The position numbers were made by a program, and so were the translations under genes. A stretch of DNA of 64,000 bases from assembly GCA_948146395.1 (NCBI GenBank), contig OX411552.1, positions 4,525,501 to 4,589,500 of the forward strand, written 5' to 3'. Positions within the stretch are counted from its first letter, which is position 1. Each line of letters starts with the position of its first letter. This document shows positions 9,912 to 21,785 of the stretch, piece after piece. This DNA comes from Fragum whitleyi. Its lineage: Eukaryota > Mollusca > Bivalvia > Cardiida > Cardiidae. The notes under the pieces are model-generated. The model saw nothing but the letters and a program-made list of their open reading frames with translations. It had not been told where the DNA came from and did no database searches.

Positions 9912-11772
9912 TAGGGTTCACACGGCATGTTTAAGCAGATATGAAAAACCAGACATGTTTTGAAGCATATATGGTTTTAGGGTTCAGACGGTATGTTTTA
10001 CATATATGCTTTGGATGACCCAGGTCAGTTATTTCTGAGGTGAAGTATTCTATTACATTACTGGAATGTGGAGATGGATATCTTTTTCTTATCAAGCCGC
10101 TTTGCCATTTTTAATTAACAAGAAATAAAAAGATAGAAAAAGAACCATGCTAGTTATCAAAAGACCAACAAACAGTATCAAAGAGTATTAAAATGCAACT
10201 TCTCAAACATTCTGATAATAATGATTATGATAACATGATAATACTGATAATAAAAACTTTCAATTGGTTCAAATAAAAGTGTTTCTTTTTCAAATTTCAA
10301 AGTTTCCCCCATATAAATTTTCTTCTTATCAGTAATACGGATATAACGAAATAAAATATTGCTCATTCTGGTTCTGTACAGTATATATGCTAGTTATAGC
10401 TAGGAGATCAAACTGTAATGTCATAACTACAGCTGAGAACAAGCTCTGTGATTGCATAGCTCAGACTTCCTATTTGCTTTTAATTTTATTTTTACTGCAT
10501 ATTCTTTTTGTGTATTTACTCTGAAACCAGGATATGTAACGCCTTGGTTTGAACGGTGTTTTACGCCGCTTACAACAATCTTTCAGTTATATTGCTGTGA
10601 CTGTTGCACTAAACAATGGATTTCTGGTATTTAATTCACAGGCATCACATCCTTCCTCAACCACCCATTGTCAACCCATTGGTGGGAGACAAATTGCAGG
10701 AAGGATGAGTGCTGCCGTCGGGGATCTAACCCAGGACTTCCAATTTGCTAATGCATGGCATACTTCAAACTGTTCTATTACGACGGCCAATGTCGCTGTA
10801 GGTAACATCATATTAAAGGAAGTAAAGGTGTATGCATACAGTTTTTCTATACTTTTTACTGCAAGAATACCGATTCTTAATTAATCTCTTAAAACAATGC
10901 ATTTGAAAAGTCTAGAAATGTGTTATCTGACAATGATTTACTCTTTAGTTCATGAAACAAAAAGTTACATCACTATTGACCAAATATTTCTTTTCACACC
11001 TCTATGACAAATTGATAAAGTGAGTACCATATTGATCTCTATCGGTACATCTGTGAAAAAAATGCCACTAGCTGGTATTTTTTCAGGAAAAAACTATCCA
11101 TTGAAAAATATCAAGAATCGTTATATTTCATTACTTAATGATTTCAAATTATAACATCCAAAAGATGTTGCTTCATTGGTTTATGAAACATATAAAACTA
11201 GTTACACTACTACTATGCCTAGATTTCGCTTTATATATTTCTATCAATTAAATAATAAAATAAAAGTTCTTTTGAATACTGTGTGAAAAGAACAAGAAAT
11301 ATCAGCATGTATGTGAGTTATGGGAGTTATAATAGTTTTGATCTCCATTGACAAAACTAAGATAAGTCATTTTGGAAGCCACATTTTTTTTAGGGGGGGG
11401 GGGGGTGTTCAATAGAGTTTAATAGTAAATAATTGAAATAGTTAACTCTTTTTCATTTTTTTCAATTCATAGTAGGATGTTGCTCGTGGAGCTTTCAATG
11501 AAATGATTGATTCATTCATATGATACCGAAAGAAAACAGTTTGTCCAGGTAATTGACAAGTATAAACAGATGCTATCAAGTCATCTCGGTCAGTATCCCA
11601 AGAAAAGCTTCTGATTGGTCAATTCTGTATGAAAAAGCAGACGAAATAGAACATGTTCTATTCCGTCTGTAAAGCAGATCTGTTAACAGAACGCTCATTA
11701 TCTAGGGGTTCACACGATGTGTTTTTGAAGATCTGAAAAGACAGATGTGAAAAAACACATCGTGTGAACCCC
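9912..11772. mobile_element. Possible hAT-like non-autonomous DNA element
   Basis: The left end TAGGGTTCACACGGCATGT and right end ACATCGTGTGAACCCC are inverted relatives. They are flanked by similar octamers, ACTTTAAG (9904-9911) and ACTCTAAG (11773-11780). TAGGG-type termini with an 8-bp target duplication are hAT features. The right end is itself a ~70-bp hairpin (11702-11772), and a second copy of the left terminus (TTAGGGTTCAGACGGTATG) lies at 9976, so two smaller elements are an alternative. No transposase was recognised. The interior holds a poly-G run (11393-11405) and a SINE-like remnant near 10700-10790. Confidence 0.35.
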
Positions 11773-11781
11773 ACTCTAAGA

Positions 11782-14054
11782 TCTTACAATACAATATTCT
11801 TTTATTTTGTTCACAGTCTACAAAAGCAATTATTACAATATGTAAATACATGTGAGCTAGAAAGTAATAATAGTCAGGTAGTGTGAGTAATGGGGGAAAG
11901 GTGGGAATCCCATAATGTTACAAGAAAACAAAAAATTATAAGTTCGTTAAATGCACGATAGATACCTTTTTGGAGCAAAATAAAAGACTATATCGTTCTA
12001 TTTCCATATTTTGTCTTATTCTAAATTCCTGCAACACAGCTTGAAGCAAGCTGGGTTAACAAGTATTTATAACCAAATATGAGAAATACATGTTTCAGTT
12101 TAAGCTTACCACTATTACAAAAAGAAACATAGACAAAAAACCTAATACCCTAATACTCAGATACTAATTCACATAATTATTGATCACTGACAAAGAGGAT
12201 ATGACTCCACGAGCTCCGTTTTCAACTGAGAACTTGCGATACGCCCGTGGGATCACGTCCCCACCGTCTAATCATTTCACTTTTAAAATTTCTCGGGAAT
12301 CAAGAGACATTCAATTGATACATTTTAGGAAATACAATCAATAGTGTTTACAGTATCAAGTAATGGAATGTATCTAAGAATCCGTTATAGAACTTTTATA
12401 CTTGTTTATGGTGAAGGATATCTATTTCATAGCGATATTACGAGGAAAAGGATCAAACAAATAGTCAATACATAGTAAAGAGTGAAACATGTACAACCAA
12501 TAGTAAAGCATGGATATTTTCAACATTTATACTGTATATCAAAAATTAGGTGCTACCATTTTTATGTAAATCATAGGTTACTTTAAGAATGTTTTTCATG
12601 AAAAATGCTAGTTTACGTAGTTGTATAAGGTTACTAGTAGACATAAGCTCTCTAAACTTAATAATGTTTGGGAATCTAAAATATTTAGATTTAATGTATC
12701 TTTTTCGTTCGTCATTAAAGTACGTGCAGACCAGCAAATAGTGCATTTCGTCACCAACGTCATTACGTTTACATAAATTGCACTTTCGGTTTGTGTATAT
12801 TACATTTTGCCATCGCCCAACTTCTACTGGAAATCTGTGGTTTCCTGTTCTAAAATGCATCATACTTAATCTTAGAGATTTAGGTAAGGACGTTAAGTAT
12901 TGTTCAAAACTAGTATCTGATTTAAAAGTTAAATACATTCTTCCCTTTTGTGTATTTTCTATTTGAGCGAATAAGTTTTGTTTAAATTGATCTATTAAAA
13001 TTGACTTGACGATTTTGTGAGTCCCATTATTAGTGTTTTGCCCTTGGCATTGCCATATTATCGAATTGCCAGTTAGATCAAATATGTTTTTTATAAATTT
13101 TATCCATTTATTATCCTCATTTGTAGTTAGCGAATTTTTATAAAAAATATGTGAAATTTTTTGCTGTTTCGATTTCATTAAGGTTATCCAAAATTTAATC
13201 ATTCGGGTTTTTATTAAGATTTCGAGTGGAAATCGCCCAAATTCACCATAGAGCATGTATCGTGGTGTGCTTTTCTTAGTATTACTCATCTTACGCAGAA
13301 AGTTACAGTGAAATTGCTCTATGAGATCTGTGTTCGAAAAGCCCCAAATTTCACAACCGTAGGTAAGAATGGGAACTTTTGTACTGTCAAAGAGTTTCAA
13401 TTGTAGATCAATCGGTAAGTCTAGGTTAGCGGTCTTCACATATAGCTGAAAAAGCGCTCTATTTGCCTGGGAGATGTTATGCTTAATATTTTGAACAAAA
13501 CTGCCAGACGAAGTAAAGTACACACCTAAATACTTATACAATTTAACAACTTCGATATTTTCATTATTTAAAGTAAACGAATAATTTTGCGGTTTATTAG
13601 TCCCAAATACAATAACTTTTGTTTTGGAATGGTTTACAGTCAGCTTCCATTTTTCACAGTATTTGTTAAATGTATTAAGCAAATTTTGTAAAGCTTTGGC
13701 ATCGTCACTAAAAATAACTGTGTCGTCGGCATAGAGAAGAGCTAGGAGTTGGATATAGTGGATTGTTCCATTAAGTTGGTAGTCCACATTAATACCATCA
13801 GAAGTTTGCCTCAGAAAGTCCTCAAGGTCATTAAGGTAAAGTGAGAACAGGATTGGAGAGAGGTTCTCACCCTGTCTGACGCCTTTTAGAATTGTGAAAT
13901 AATGTGATGTTTGGCCATTATGAGAGACGCATGACTTTATAGATGAATACATATTGCGAATAACTTTGAGAATATTTCCTTTGATACCTATTTTCATGAG
14001 CTTTTCCCATAGACCTGATACATATGCACTCTCACTGTGCGGGCACCAATTCAT
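11782..14054 (-). mobile_element. Non-LTR retrotransposon (LINE), 5'-truncated
   Basis: The body is the reverse transcriptase ORF described separately. Downstream on the minus strand is a ~760-bp 3' region with an AATAAA-like signal near 11800 and an ATTGTATTGTAAG-like end. The 5' boundary lies near 14054, where the polymerase reading frame is lost just after the expected position of catalytic motif A. The endonuclease and N-terminal half are absent, the usual outcome of incomplete target-primed reverse transcription. Confidence 0.7.
12546..14054 (-). CDS. LINE reverse transcriptase, C-terminal 502 codons intact
   Basis: The open frame contains GVRQGENLSPILFSLYLNDL (motif B, residues ~58-77), the catalytic YADD (108-111), a thumb region with YKYLGV near 174-179, TYGCEIWG (231-238), and a C-terminal zinc-binding motif C-x2-C-x9-H-x4-C (residues 425-443: KCNLC...EMHYLLVC). 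These are standard for non-LTR retrotransposon ORF2. The fragment lacks the endonuclease, motif A with its first catalytic Asp, and the finger region, so it cannot be an active polymerase. The lack of internal stops over 1.5 kb suggests a recent insertion. The first Met is just the first ATG in the truncated frame. The clade is not assigned. Confidence 0.88.
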   Translation of the reverse strand: MNWCPHSESAYVSGLWEKLMKIGIKGNILKVIRNMYSSIKSCVSHNGQTSHYFTILKGVRQGENLSPILFSLYLNDLEDFLRQTSDGINVDYQLNGTIHYIQLLALLYADDTVIFSDDAKALQNLLNTFNKYCEKWKLTVNHSKTKVIVFGTNKPQNYSFTLNNENIEVVKLYKYLGVYFTSSGSFVQNIKHNISQANRALFQLYVKTANLDLPIDLQLKLFDSTKVPILTYGCEIWGFSNTDLIEQFHCNFLRKMSNTKKSTPRYMLYGEFGRFPLEILIKTRMIKFWITLMKSKQQKISHIFYKNSLTTNEDNKWIKFIKNIFDLTGNSIIWQCQGQNTNNGTHKIVKSILIDQFKQNLFAQIENTQKGRMYLTFKSDTSFEQYLTSLPKSLRLSMMHFRTGNHRFPVEVGRWQNVIYTNRKCNLCKRNDVGDEMHYLLVCTYFNDERKRYIKSKYFRFPNIIKFRELMSTSNLIQLRKLAFFMKNILKVTYDLHKNGST

Positions 14055-15349
14055 ATGACATTGCTGAAGGTTTTGCGCACATGTCCATTAGAATTCTTCA
14101 TTTGCCTTCAATGGAAGAAAACCCGTTTGAATTAAGTAAAGTTAATTGCTTCGAGTTTGTTCAATACCAATAAACCGCATGTGTTGTGTGGTCTCCGTCG
14201 ACGCAGTTTAGAAAGTTAATGATCCTTATTCCAGTTTTGTCTATATTTGGAGTTTTGTATGTTATTTACTTTAGCAATCTTACTGTTACATGTATCGTCC
14301 ACAGTAGTATATTTCGCCGAGGCTATTCCCAACACGCACCGCTTGAAATTCTTGTTCTTACGATGTTTCCACCAGTGAAATATTTGTCTTTTGGGGTTCC
14401 TTTTTATTTGTTTGAAATTATTGGGCTCGGTCACAGACTATGGCATACTGTGTGGAACTTCTACAAAATTCATATTTAGCAATAATTGCCTGTGCGTGAC
14501 ATTTCCAACAACTTGAAATTTGCATGAGGTGCAAACAATGAGCAGCCTTGACAGCCACCTACTGTAAATGAAATGTTTCCCGATTGCGTACACGTACGTT
14601 GATACCTTATCTGTCTACTAAACGCATAGTGAAGACTTTGGTCAGACTGTGCCGATGCATAGGCTGGTCGGAGTCTTTGCTATGTCCATACATGAAATTG
14701 TTGGAAATCTCACGCACAGGCTCAATTGATTATCTTATGGAAATTGGGGAAAAATCTAATTTGTTAAATTTAAGAGTTACATATAGGAATGTAGATATTT
14801 AGCTATCGTTGTCAAAATATAGTCATTTCGCCTTTTGCAGTGAAACATTTTTTTTCAATATCTTTTGGGCTAGTTATGATGTATGATTTTATAGATGATA
14901 TTGATTAATGGATTGACCTTTTGACTCGACGGAAATCAAAGAAATAATCACCAATTAATCAATTTGAACTCATTTTGAATTTCAATGATAGTGCTAACTT
15001 TTGAGTAATGATAGATTTGATATTTCGAATTGATTCATGATATGTAAATAAAAGTTTTATAAATATATCTTAATGGGTTACGCACTATCATTTCAAAAAT
15101 TGTGACCAAAATTCCGTACGCTTCTTCAAACATATTTAATCGTTTCTATCAATTGAAATGAAAACATTAGAACTGGGTTTTAATATCTGAGAAATAAAAG
15201 TTTGAAAAAGTATTTATTTCATTTTTTTATCGTTTTTTTAATTACTTCTATTAATTCAAGATCTAATTCCAAATACAGCACTACATTTGAAATTTATTTA
15301 TTAAATTCATTGCATTAAAACCAATTCGAACGGCTATATAAAGTAAATA
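14055..15349. other. Intergenic, AT-rich
   Basis: Apart from the foldback repeat at 14486-14723, this stretch holds no recognised exon or RNA gene. The part from 14800 to 15340 is very AT-rich, with runs such as TTTTTTCAATATC and ATTTATTTATT. Confidence 0.35.
14486..14723. repeat. Foldback (inverted-repeat) element, ~240 bp
   Basis: The left arm GCCTGTGCGTGACATTTCCA is matched at the right by TGGAAATCTCACGCACAGGC in inverse orientation. A second internal inverted pair (GACTTTGGTCAG / CTGGTCGGAGTC) brackets ATGCAT. A diverged relative lies at about 6560-6892. It has no coding capacity. Confidence 0.6.
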
Positions 15350-15773
15350 CGTTTTGAAAGCAATCACGAAATTGCCACTCAACCCATTCTAAATATACCT
15401 AACCGCTCATACAACGCTTCGTTCACTAGTTCCGAACACCCACTCAAGCCATTCAAAAGCGCCCCGAAATGCTTCGGAAATTCTCCCAGAAACGTTCAAA
15501 ACGCTTCAAACTTTCATACAAATCGAAAAAAAATCCTTAGTTTTGATTTGGAAGTGTCTACGAAAAGACACATCTTTTTGACAGAAAAGTAAGTAGATTA
15601 TTTAAAGGGAGGTAATGAAATATTGATATTTTTACCAAATATTGATGAAATTATCGATTAGTTCCCCCTCCCCTTTAAATTCATTCATGACTCGCTCCCC
15701 ACATTCATTCAATTTCATTCAAAGTTAATTTCCAGATCAATCTTTATGACAACTTCAAGATGTTTTAATTGTA
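15350..15773 (+). mobile_element. Family A MITE, strongly diverged
   Basis: It is recognisable from ATCACGAAATTGCCACTCA, CACCCACTCAAGCCATTCAA, AAGGGAGGTAATGAAATATTG and the end CTTCAAGATGTTTTAATTG TA. The core palindrome has a different loop (ATATTTTTACCAAATATTG). The left TIR is damaged. Confidence 0.65.
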
Positions 15774-15980
15774 TCTTCCAAGCGAATTTGCTAATACTTC
15801 CAGATGTTTGTTTGGCAACGTAGGTAGCAGAGAGGCACGTCGACAATTACGTCATTAAATATCACACAATACTACGCAATGTCCGTCGTTAGCCATTTAT
15901 TTGCGTATTTGACTTGAGTGAGGACGAAAAGACAACCGACAGAAAGTGACTTATTTTGGAAATATGATTATGACCCTTAG

Positions 15981-16238
15981 TACAGTTAGTTACATCGTGA
16001 AATCGACACTTACCCCGACAGTTACAAATCACTCGCTCAGCTCTCCATTCATATGAATCCTACCACTAACTCAAATCACTCAAAATCGCTCCGAAATAGT
16101 TCAAAAACGCTTCAAAATCGTTAACAACGGTCAACAATTTATTCAAATCGGTGAAATGATTCCACTTTTTTATTGTCTGATGTGAATTTCAAAGCATCTG
16201 ATTTGTCTATTAATACCCCTTCCCCCCCCCCCCCCCCC

Positions 16239-16272
<34 letters not shown>

Positions 16273-16443
16273 TATGTAGATTTTTGTAAAGGGAGGTAAT
16301 ACGATATCGCTAATTTCGTCCAATTTGACGAAATAAGCGATATCGTATTGCCTCTCCTTAATTTCGATCAAGTGTCGCTCCTCCCAACAATTAGATTTCA
16401 TTTCGTAACCATTTCAATATCAATCACATTGTAAATTTCTCAG
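15981..16443 (+). mobile_element. Family A MITE, subfamily with a GTCCAATTTGAC core
   Basis: The left end is TACAGTTAGTTACATCGTG. The core is an almost perfect palindrome from GGGAGGTAATACGATATCGC to GCGATATCGTATTGCCTCTCC around TTTCGTCCAATTTGACGAAA. The right TIR is decayed. A homopolymer C/A tract at 16222-16269 lies just before the core. Confidence 0.7.
16222..16269. repeat. Poly-C / poly-A tract
   Basis: Eighteen C residues are followed directly by about 30 A residues. It lies inside a family A copy. The exact length may be an assembly artefact. Confidence 0.9.
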
Positions 16444-17395
16444 TTTTTATAGATATAAATGTAGCCAGTACTTGCTATATCTAGCAGCAACCTGTTTTGG
16501 CAAAATTCCCCTTTCTACCATGCCAAAATTACTCTCCATGTATTCTGTCCTTTGCATAGCTTCCTAGGGTTTGACATATTTTTAATTTTCCGACGTTTTC
16601 TTTGCAATATTATTGGATAAATATTTGCACATGAAGTGACACTATATTGTTAATAAAATTGACTTGCAATTTGTCCATGCCTCATGCCAGCACCTTTTTT
16701 GTTCCCCAAAGAAGTAATTTCTTTATCGATTCAATAAGACGATTGTTTGAGGTAAAAGGATAAGTTCGCATTTTTTACTATTCGCGTGTATCAACGCGTG
16801 AAAACGTGAAATATGCTTGTCGCAAAATCATTCAATATATTTACGTAATCAAATCTTAGATTACTTTGTCAGATTCTAAATGAGTGAAATAAATGTGTTC
16901 ACAAATATAAACAAGTACTTAACATTTTTACGCCTGATTGAAATGGTAAACATCTTCCACTTTTCCTAAATACAAGACGACCCTATCAGTTTAATTGAAT
17001 AAATATACACAATGAAAAAAGTATTGCAACATCTATATTATGTAGATATAAAAGTACTTTCTATAAAGCCTGATGAGAGCATTTGTTGGGCATTTTTATG
17101 GTTGCCTAATATGTGAACTTGTATTTCCAATTAAAAATACCGGCATTGTTCTGACAGAGTGCAAGAGAAATAGCGACATCGATACTCAACGTCTGATTTA
17201 GAATACGAGGAAAAGAGTAAGTGTCCTGAATGTCTTTGCTTGTTAATATTCACGATATTGACTGTACAGTTATTGTGATGCCTACTCTTGGATTAGAGAC
17301 AATGGTCAGTTTGAAATCTCACCTAGCCTAGTCGATGCAACCATAGTTAATCGTAGAAGAATATTTGTGGAAATTATATTCTTGTTACAGTTAGT
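16444..17395. other. Intergenic, nothing recognised
   Basis: AT-rich DNA between two MITE copies. No exon, tRNA or repeat family was recognised. Confidence 0.3.
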
Positions 17396-17833
17396 AACAT
17401 CGTGAAATTGAAATTGACATTCACCTCAATCAAAACAATTCTAAATCGCTCACTCAGCGCTCCATTCATTCATTCCAGACACTCACTCAAACCATTCAAA
17501 AACGCTCCAAACTCACTGAAAAACATATAACAACAACTTCGTACAATATAATAATAACAAGAAAAAATATCGGGATTTCACTTATTTAATTGAAATTGTA
17601 AGCGTCTGATAGGTTTTTGAAGTAATAGGGAGCTATCCATAGAATTTGTATGCATATTTTATTAAAGGGAGGTAATCAATATTGCTAATTTTGTTCATCC
17701 TGAACAAAATTTGCAATACTGGATTATCTCCCATTAAATTCACTCAAAAGTCGCCCTACACACTCATTCAATTTCATTCCTAAATCATTCCATTATCATT
17801 CACCTTGTCAATTTCACGCAGTTGTCAACTGTA
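17396..17833 (+). mobile_element. Family A MITE, full length
   Basis: TACAGTTAGTAACATCGTGA to TTTCACGCAGTTGTCAACTG TA, ~438 bp, with TA at both edges. An 8-bp internal duplication (GAAATTGAAATTGACA) lies in the left arm. The core is intact: GGGAGGTAATCAATATTGC ... GCAATACTGGATTATCTCCC. Confidence 0.88.
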
Positions 17834-18149
17834 CAAAGCCGAGATTTGCATGAAATTGCTGACTTGTGTGTAAATTATGTCTTTATTTCCGCTTCACTAT
17901 GGATCTTACAGTTTACTGACAATATTTTCTTGTGTCCTTATGCACAAAGTTATCACAGTTTGCCTTTGCCTAAAACTACTTTAATGAAAATCGGATGTTG
18001 CAATACTTTTTTCTTTGTGTATATTTCATCTTAGTTATTAGAAAGAGTCAGGACTGCTTCAAGATTGTGTATCAAAACGCAACGTTTTCAGCTATCATAA
18101 GCATCACTGAGGTTATACGCTTAACACAGCATAGCCTTGGTCTTTTCTT

Positions 18150-18480
18150 ATTTTATCTTATAACTATACAAATATTCTTGTGATAACATCCAGTGTGATA
18201 TTTTTTTATGATATCACACGGTAATTTTTAGAAGAATGATATAATGCGGTAATCTTTAGAAACTTGCATTTCAGTTAGAAACACCGACAGAAACAAGACA
18301 AATAAAGGATATAAGATAAATATAATACATAGTTAGTGTATTGTATAAAAAATATCAAACTCGGTTGTGAGAATTGATAATTGTCTCGGCAGAGCCTCGA
18401 CAATTTTCAATTTTCCCAACCTCGTTAGATTTTTTTTCATATATACACTAACTTTGAATTATATATTTCACCTTGGGTAT
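18150..18480 (+). repeat. Foldback repeat, first of a direct pair
   Basis: It shares about 330 bp with 19447-19787. Landmarks are TTTTATCTTATAACTATACAA, ATAATGCGGTAATCTTTAG, ACTTGCATTTCAGTTAGAAA, and a hairpin with arms CTCGGTTGTGAGAATTGAT and CAATTTTCCCAACCTCGTTAG around a GTCTCGGCAGAGCCTCGAC loop. The pair is in direct orientation ~1.3 kb apart. Two copies of a hairpin MITE is more likely than LTRs, because no retroviral-type domains lie between. Confidence 0.65.
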
Positions 18481-18660
18481 AAACAATATACAAAAAGAAA
18501 GAGCTCTACTCATTTTTCTTTCCCACAGATTGAACGTTTCAGGTTTAAAATTAAATTTTCTAGAGTCATTTTATGGCCCTGTAGTTTTCAATTTCCTAAG
18601 CGAACCGTATCATTTCCGGATATAAGAAGTGAAATCTGTGATTTCATTTTCTGTACTTTT

Positions 18661-18668
18661 TTATCTAT

Positions 18669-18715
<47 letters not shown>

Positions 18716-18717
18716 TT
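18661..18717. repeat. (TTTA)n microsatellite
   Basis: About 14 near-perfect tandem TTTA/ATTT units lie between the two direct repeats. Open frames crossing it give only LFIY repeats and are not genes. Confidence 0.9.
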
Positions 18718-19446
18718 TTTCATCATTAGCGAGTGTTTTAGTGTCAGTTTTAATTTTCATTTTGAGACCACCAACCCCAAATGCATGTTGAGAGTCCATT
18801 TTGCGAAAAATCCAAAAAGCCTTCGTGTCCTCTATTATTATTTAGATAAGTGGATAGGTGTAAAAGTTTAAGCGAGTGATCCAATGTCAACTTTTTCGAA
18901 ACAATGTATAGACAAAAGTGTTATTGGTCACTCACTCAAATTGGTGCGTCTATACATAATCTTTATTGTACATTTAACGACCGATATGCGCAGGTGCACA
19001 TTGAGACGGGAAACAAAATCAAATTCTTCTGGCTTAGCTAGTTATAATAGAATATATATTTGTTTATCGAAATAATGCAAGCGACTCATTTAACTTTCAA
19101 ACTGTTTCAATTAAGTTACTACATATCATTATATGATATTGATAATATTCAATTTATTTATATTCTACGTGGGAAAATATTTAACCGTTATTCAAAAAAT
19201 GGCAAAAATGACGATACTGCCTTTAAACATCTTTACAGGTTCAATCAAGCTATAAAAATATACCCTAACCTATTTTCTATTTGGTGTCATAATATATAAA
19301 TATTTATCTTTTATAAGAGTCTCATCATTGAACGTGTTGTTTTTTTAACTTCAACAAAACAATAGAATAAACATTACCATTCAAATATGGTTTACAACAG
19401 AATTTGAATGAAAAGATATGTATGTATGTGTACTATCAAGTCATTA

Positions 19447-19787
19447 TTATTTATCTTATAACTATACAAACATCCGTGTGATAACAGCCCGTATGATATA
19501 TTTTATGATATCACATAGTTATTTTTAGAACGATTATATAATGCGGTTATTTTTAGAAACTTGCATTTCAGTTAAAAACATCAACGAAAAGGGGGCAAAA
19601 AAGGGTTAAAAATAAATATAATACATACTTAGTGTATTGCATGAAAAAATATCTAACTCGGTTGTGAGAATTGATACATGTAATTGTCTCGGCAGACCCT
19701 CGACAATGATCAATTCTCTCAACCTCGTTAGATATTTTTTCATATAAAACGCTAAGTATGTATTATATATATACATGGGTTAGTAAA
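19447..19787 (+). repeat. Foldback repeat, second of a direct pair
   Basis: Relative of 18150-18480. Here the hairpin is better preserved. The arms start at CTTAGTGTATTGCATGAAAA and end in the near-complement ATTTTTTCATATAAAACGCTAAG, giving a stem of roughly 50 bp on each side of a GTCTCGGCAGACCCTCGAC loop. Confidence 0.65.
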
Positions 19788-20184
19788 ATATTTAAAACAA
19801 CACAATTCTTGATAGGTTGAGAGAAAGACGACAATTTAGTATTGTCGCTTGTAATGGCATGCAAAGTTGTCGTATTGTCACATTATATATATTTTCGTTT
19901 TCTTTTGGGTTTTTCCTCTTCTTGTGATACCCTGGCAAAAACGATAGAAGCAAAATAATTTTGGTTAACACTTTCCATTAGTTTTTTCTTTTTTTCTTTT
20001 TTTTTTTTGGGGGGGGGGGACAAAATGCAGTAAAATTCTGCGTTTTGTTTACAAATTTGATATTTCCAGAATAATTGAGTTCATTTTCATTTCACTTAAC
20101 ATTATATTTAGGAAGGACTTTGATGCTTCTGACATTACTCTACTCACGTGCAAAACGACAGAAACGCTTTATGTCTGCGCCCGT
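19788..20184. other. Intergenic, nothing recognised
   Basis: Non-coding sequence that includes a T-rich then G9 homopolymer stretch near 19980-20020. No gene signal. Confidence 0.3.
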
Positions 20185-20385
20185 ATTAAACACGCACTGT
20201 GCTCAGGATGTCAAAACGTTTCGCGAGCGCTTTGAGATGATTTCCCGCTTTGCACGTACACGTACGTGCAAAGGGGAGTATCATTTCGAAAACGCTTTCA
20301 TCCTGAACGCAGGGCAGATGTCCATTCTGTTGAATCGAAGGTTTCCGATTGGCGACATTTATAAAGCGACCGATGTAGAACACTG
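20185..20385. repeat. CCCGCTTTGCAC hairpin element (family C)
   Basis: Long inverted repeat. The left arm (CTGTGCTCAGGATGTCAAAA, then GATGATTTCCCGCTTTGCAC) mirrors the right arm (GTGCAAAGGGGAGTATCATT, then CATCCTGAACGCAGGGCAG). The loop ACGTACACGTACGT is itself palindromic. Related hairpins are at 46328-46440 and 57136-57262. Open frames on both strands here are a by-product of the palindrome. Confidence 0.75.
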
Positions 20386-20880
20386 GGTGTTTACAGCTTG
20401 GCGTTAAACGGCATCGTTGTTATATTCTAAAGATATGTATGTAATTCAAATGAAACGTTTTAGATTGGGATTTAGAGAATTCCGAATTACAATAATGTGT
20501 AAACAGTCCAATGAACCAAAATAGAATGGTTAAAATAATCTGTAAATAGACTATGTTTAGTTTACTAATATTTTAACACCGTGAACAAATTTAACTTTCT
20601 CTACATAATAATTACAGTAGCGTACTTAAATATATCGTACAAAAAATACAGACTCGGGATTTAATTAAAACAAATATTTGGAAACAGACACCCAAAAGGC
20701 GGTTGATTTTGTGGAAGATCGTAATTTGTCTGGTAGTTACTTACATTTATCTTTTACATTTATAATTGTCAATTAGAAAACCAGTCAAAATAGATTACGT
20801 TTCCACCTTGGTGTCCGTCTTTCTCGGAATCTGACAGAGTTCGATTCTTTCATACCCCTAACCAATCCGAAACCTTCGAT
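20386..20880. other. Unique flank before the tandem duplication
   Basis: AT-rich sequence with no gene recognised. It ends in TTCGAT (20875-20880), the 6-bp string also found at the duplication junction and at the end of the second copy. Confidence 0.4.
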
Positions 20881-21686
20881 GATTCTAAGAAATAAACCTC
20901 GTAGATAATATGGACGCAGACATCAAGGCGCGTCAATGCGCACATGGGTTAACATGACGTAACAGACACCGATATAAAGTTGAAACAAGTTAAAACAATA
21001 TCAAGTCATTCTTGATTTAAACTTTGCACTAAAAAACGCGTTTCAAATTATCATATGCCCATAGAAAAGAAGAAAGCATTTAAGAAATTTGTTTTTCTTC
21101 AAGCGTATTGCAAGAAACCGATTTACCGAAAAATTCAAGAAATACTACATGAACACTTCTTTCCAGGCACTTTCCAATTTACAGAAATGTCCTAGTGGTG
21201 TAGCAAATGACCCCTAACAAGCCAGATTTTCGGGCATTGGTTTGTCACAAAAGCATACATTTCACAACAACAAACGCCCCATCACTGTCAACAAGGACAA
21301 CATCGGCTGTTTAAGAAAATAAATTCATTATCAGACTCTTTTATACGTTGTGCCGCGTTCATTATTCTATCATAGTCTTTATTTTTGTTGTAAGGCCATT
21401 CGTAACAACGGTATTTTTAAGATAATAGTTCCGCAGTGAAAAGTATGTGCCATTGAAACCAGCTTTTCCTTAAATACCTTAAATCGTTAAATCATTTTTG
21501 CAACTGTTATTCTCGACAGAAATTCACCGGACGTGTACCGGCACATGTTACTTCATTTTTGCATATTCCTTTCCCTAGAAACCATCTACTTCCGCCATTC
21601 TTTCCGACCATTTGATTTCACCAACGGGTTGATAATCGTAGATCTATGTTATACAGCAGATGGTCGCTAGGAAAGAATGTGATGGT

Positions 21687-21785
21687 AAGTACCAGGAATC
21701 CATTGTTAGGTGCACCAACTGCCGCGATATAACTGAAATATAGTTGAACGCGCCGTAAAACTCAGTTCAATCAATCAATCAACAC
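21687..21785. repeat. Dispersed repeat with (CAAT)n tail
   Basis: ACCAGGAATCCATTGTTAGG, GCCGCGATATAACTGAAAT, GCGCCGTAAAACTCAGTTC and a CAATCAATCAATCAA tail. The same family as 9525-9625. The short tandem tail suggests the 3' end of a retroposon, but no promoter boxes were seen. Confidence 0.5.

Noticed and set aside
10642..10801. Possible isolated exon (acceptor TTCACAG, donor G|GTAACA, 53 open codons)
   Set aside because: The peptide matches nothing I recognise, and the reverse strand reads like a SINE or tRNA B box (GGGTTAGATCCCC). It lies inside a putative transposon. Treated as a retroposon remnant.
18150..19787. LTR retrotransposon
   Set aside because: No gag/pol motifs, primer-binding site or TG...CA ends. 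The repeats are hairpins, better explained as two MITE-like copies.
20075..20407. 110-codon plus-strand and 65-codon minus-strand frames
   Set aside because: Both lie in the family C palindrome, which tends to give open frames on both strands.
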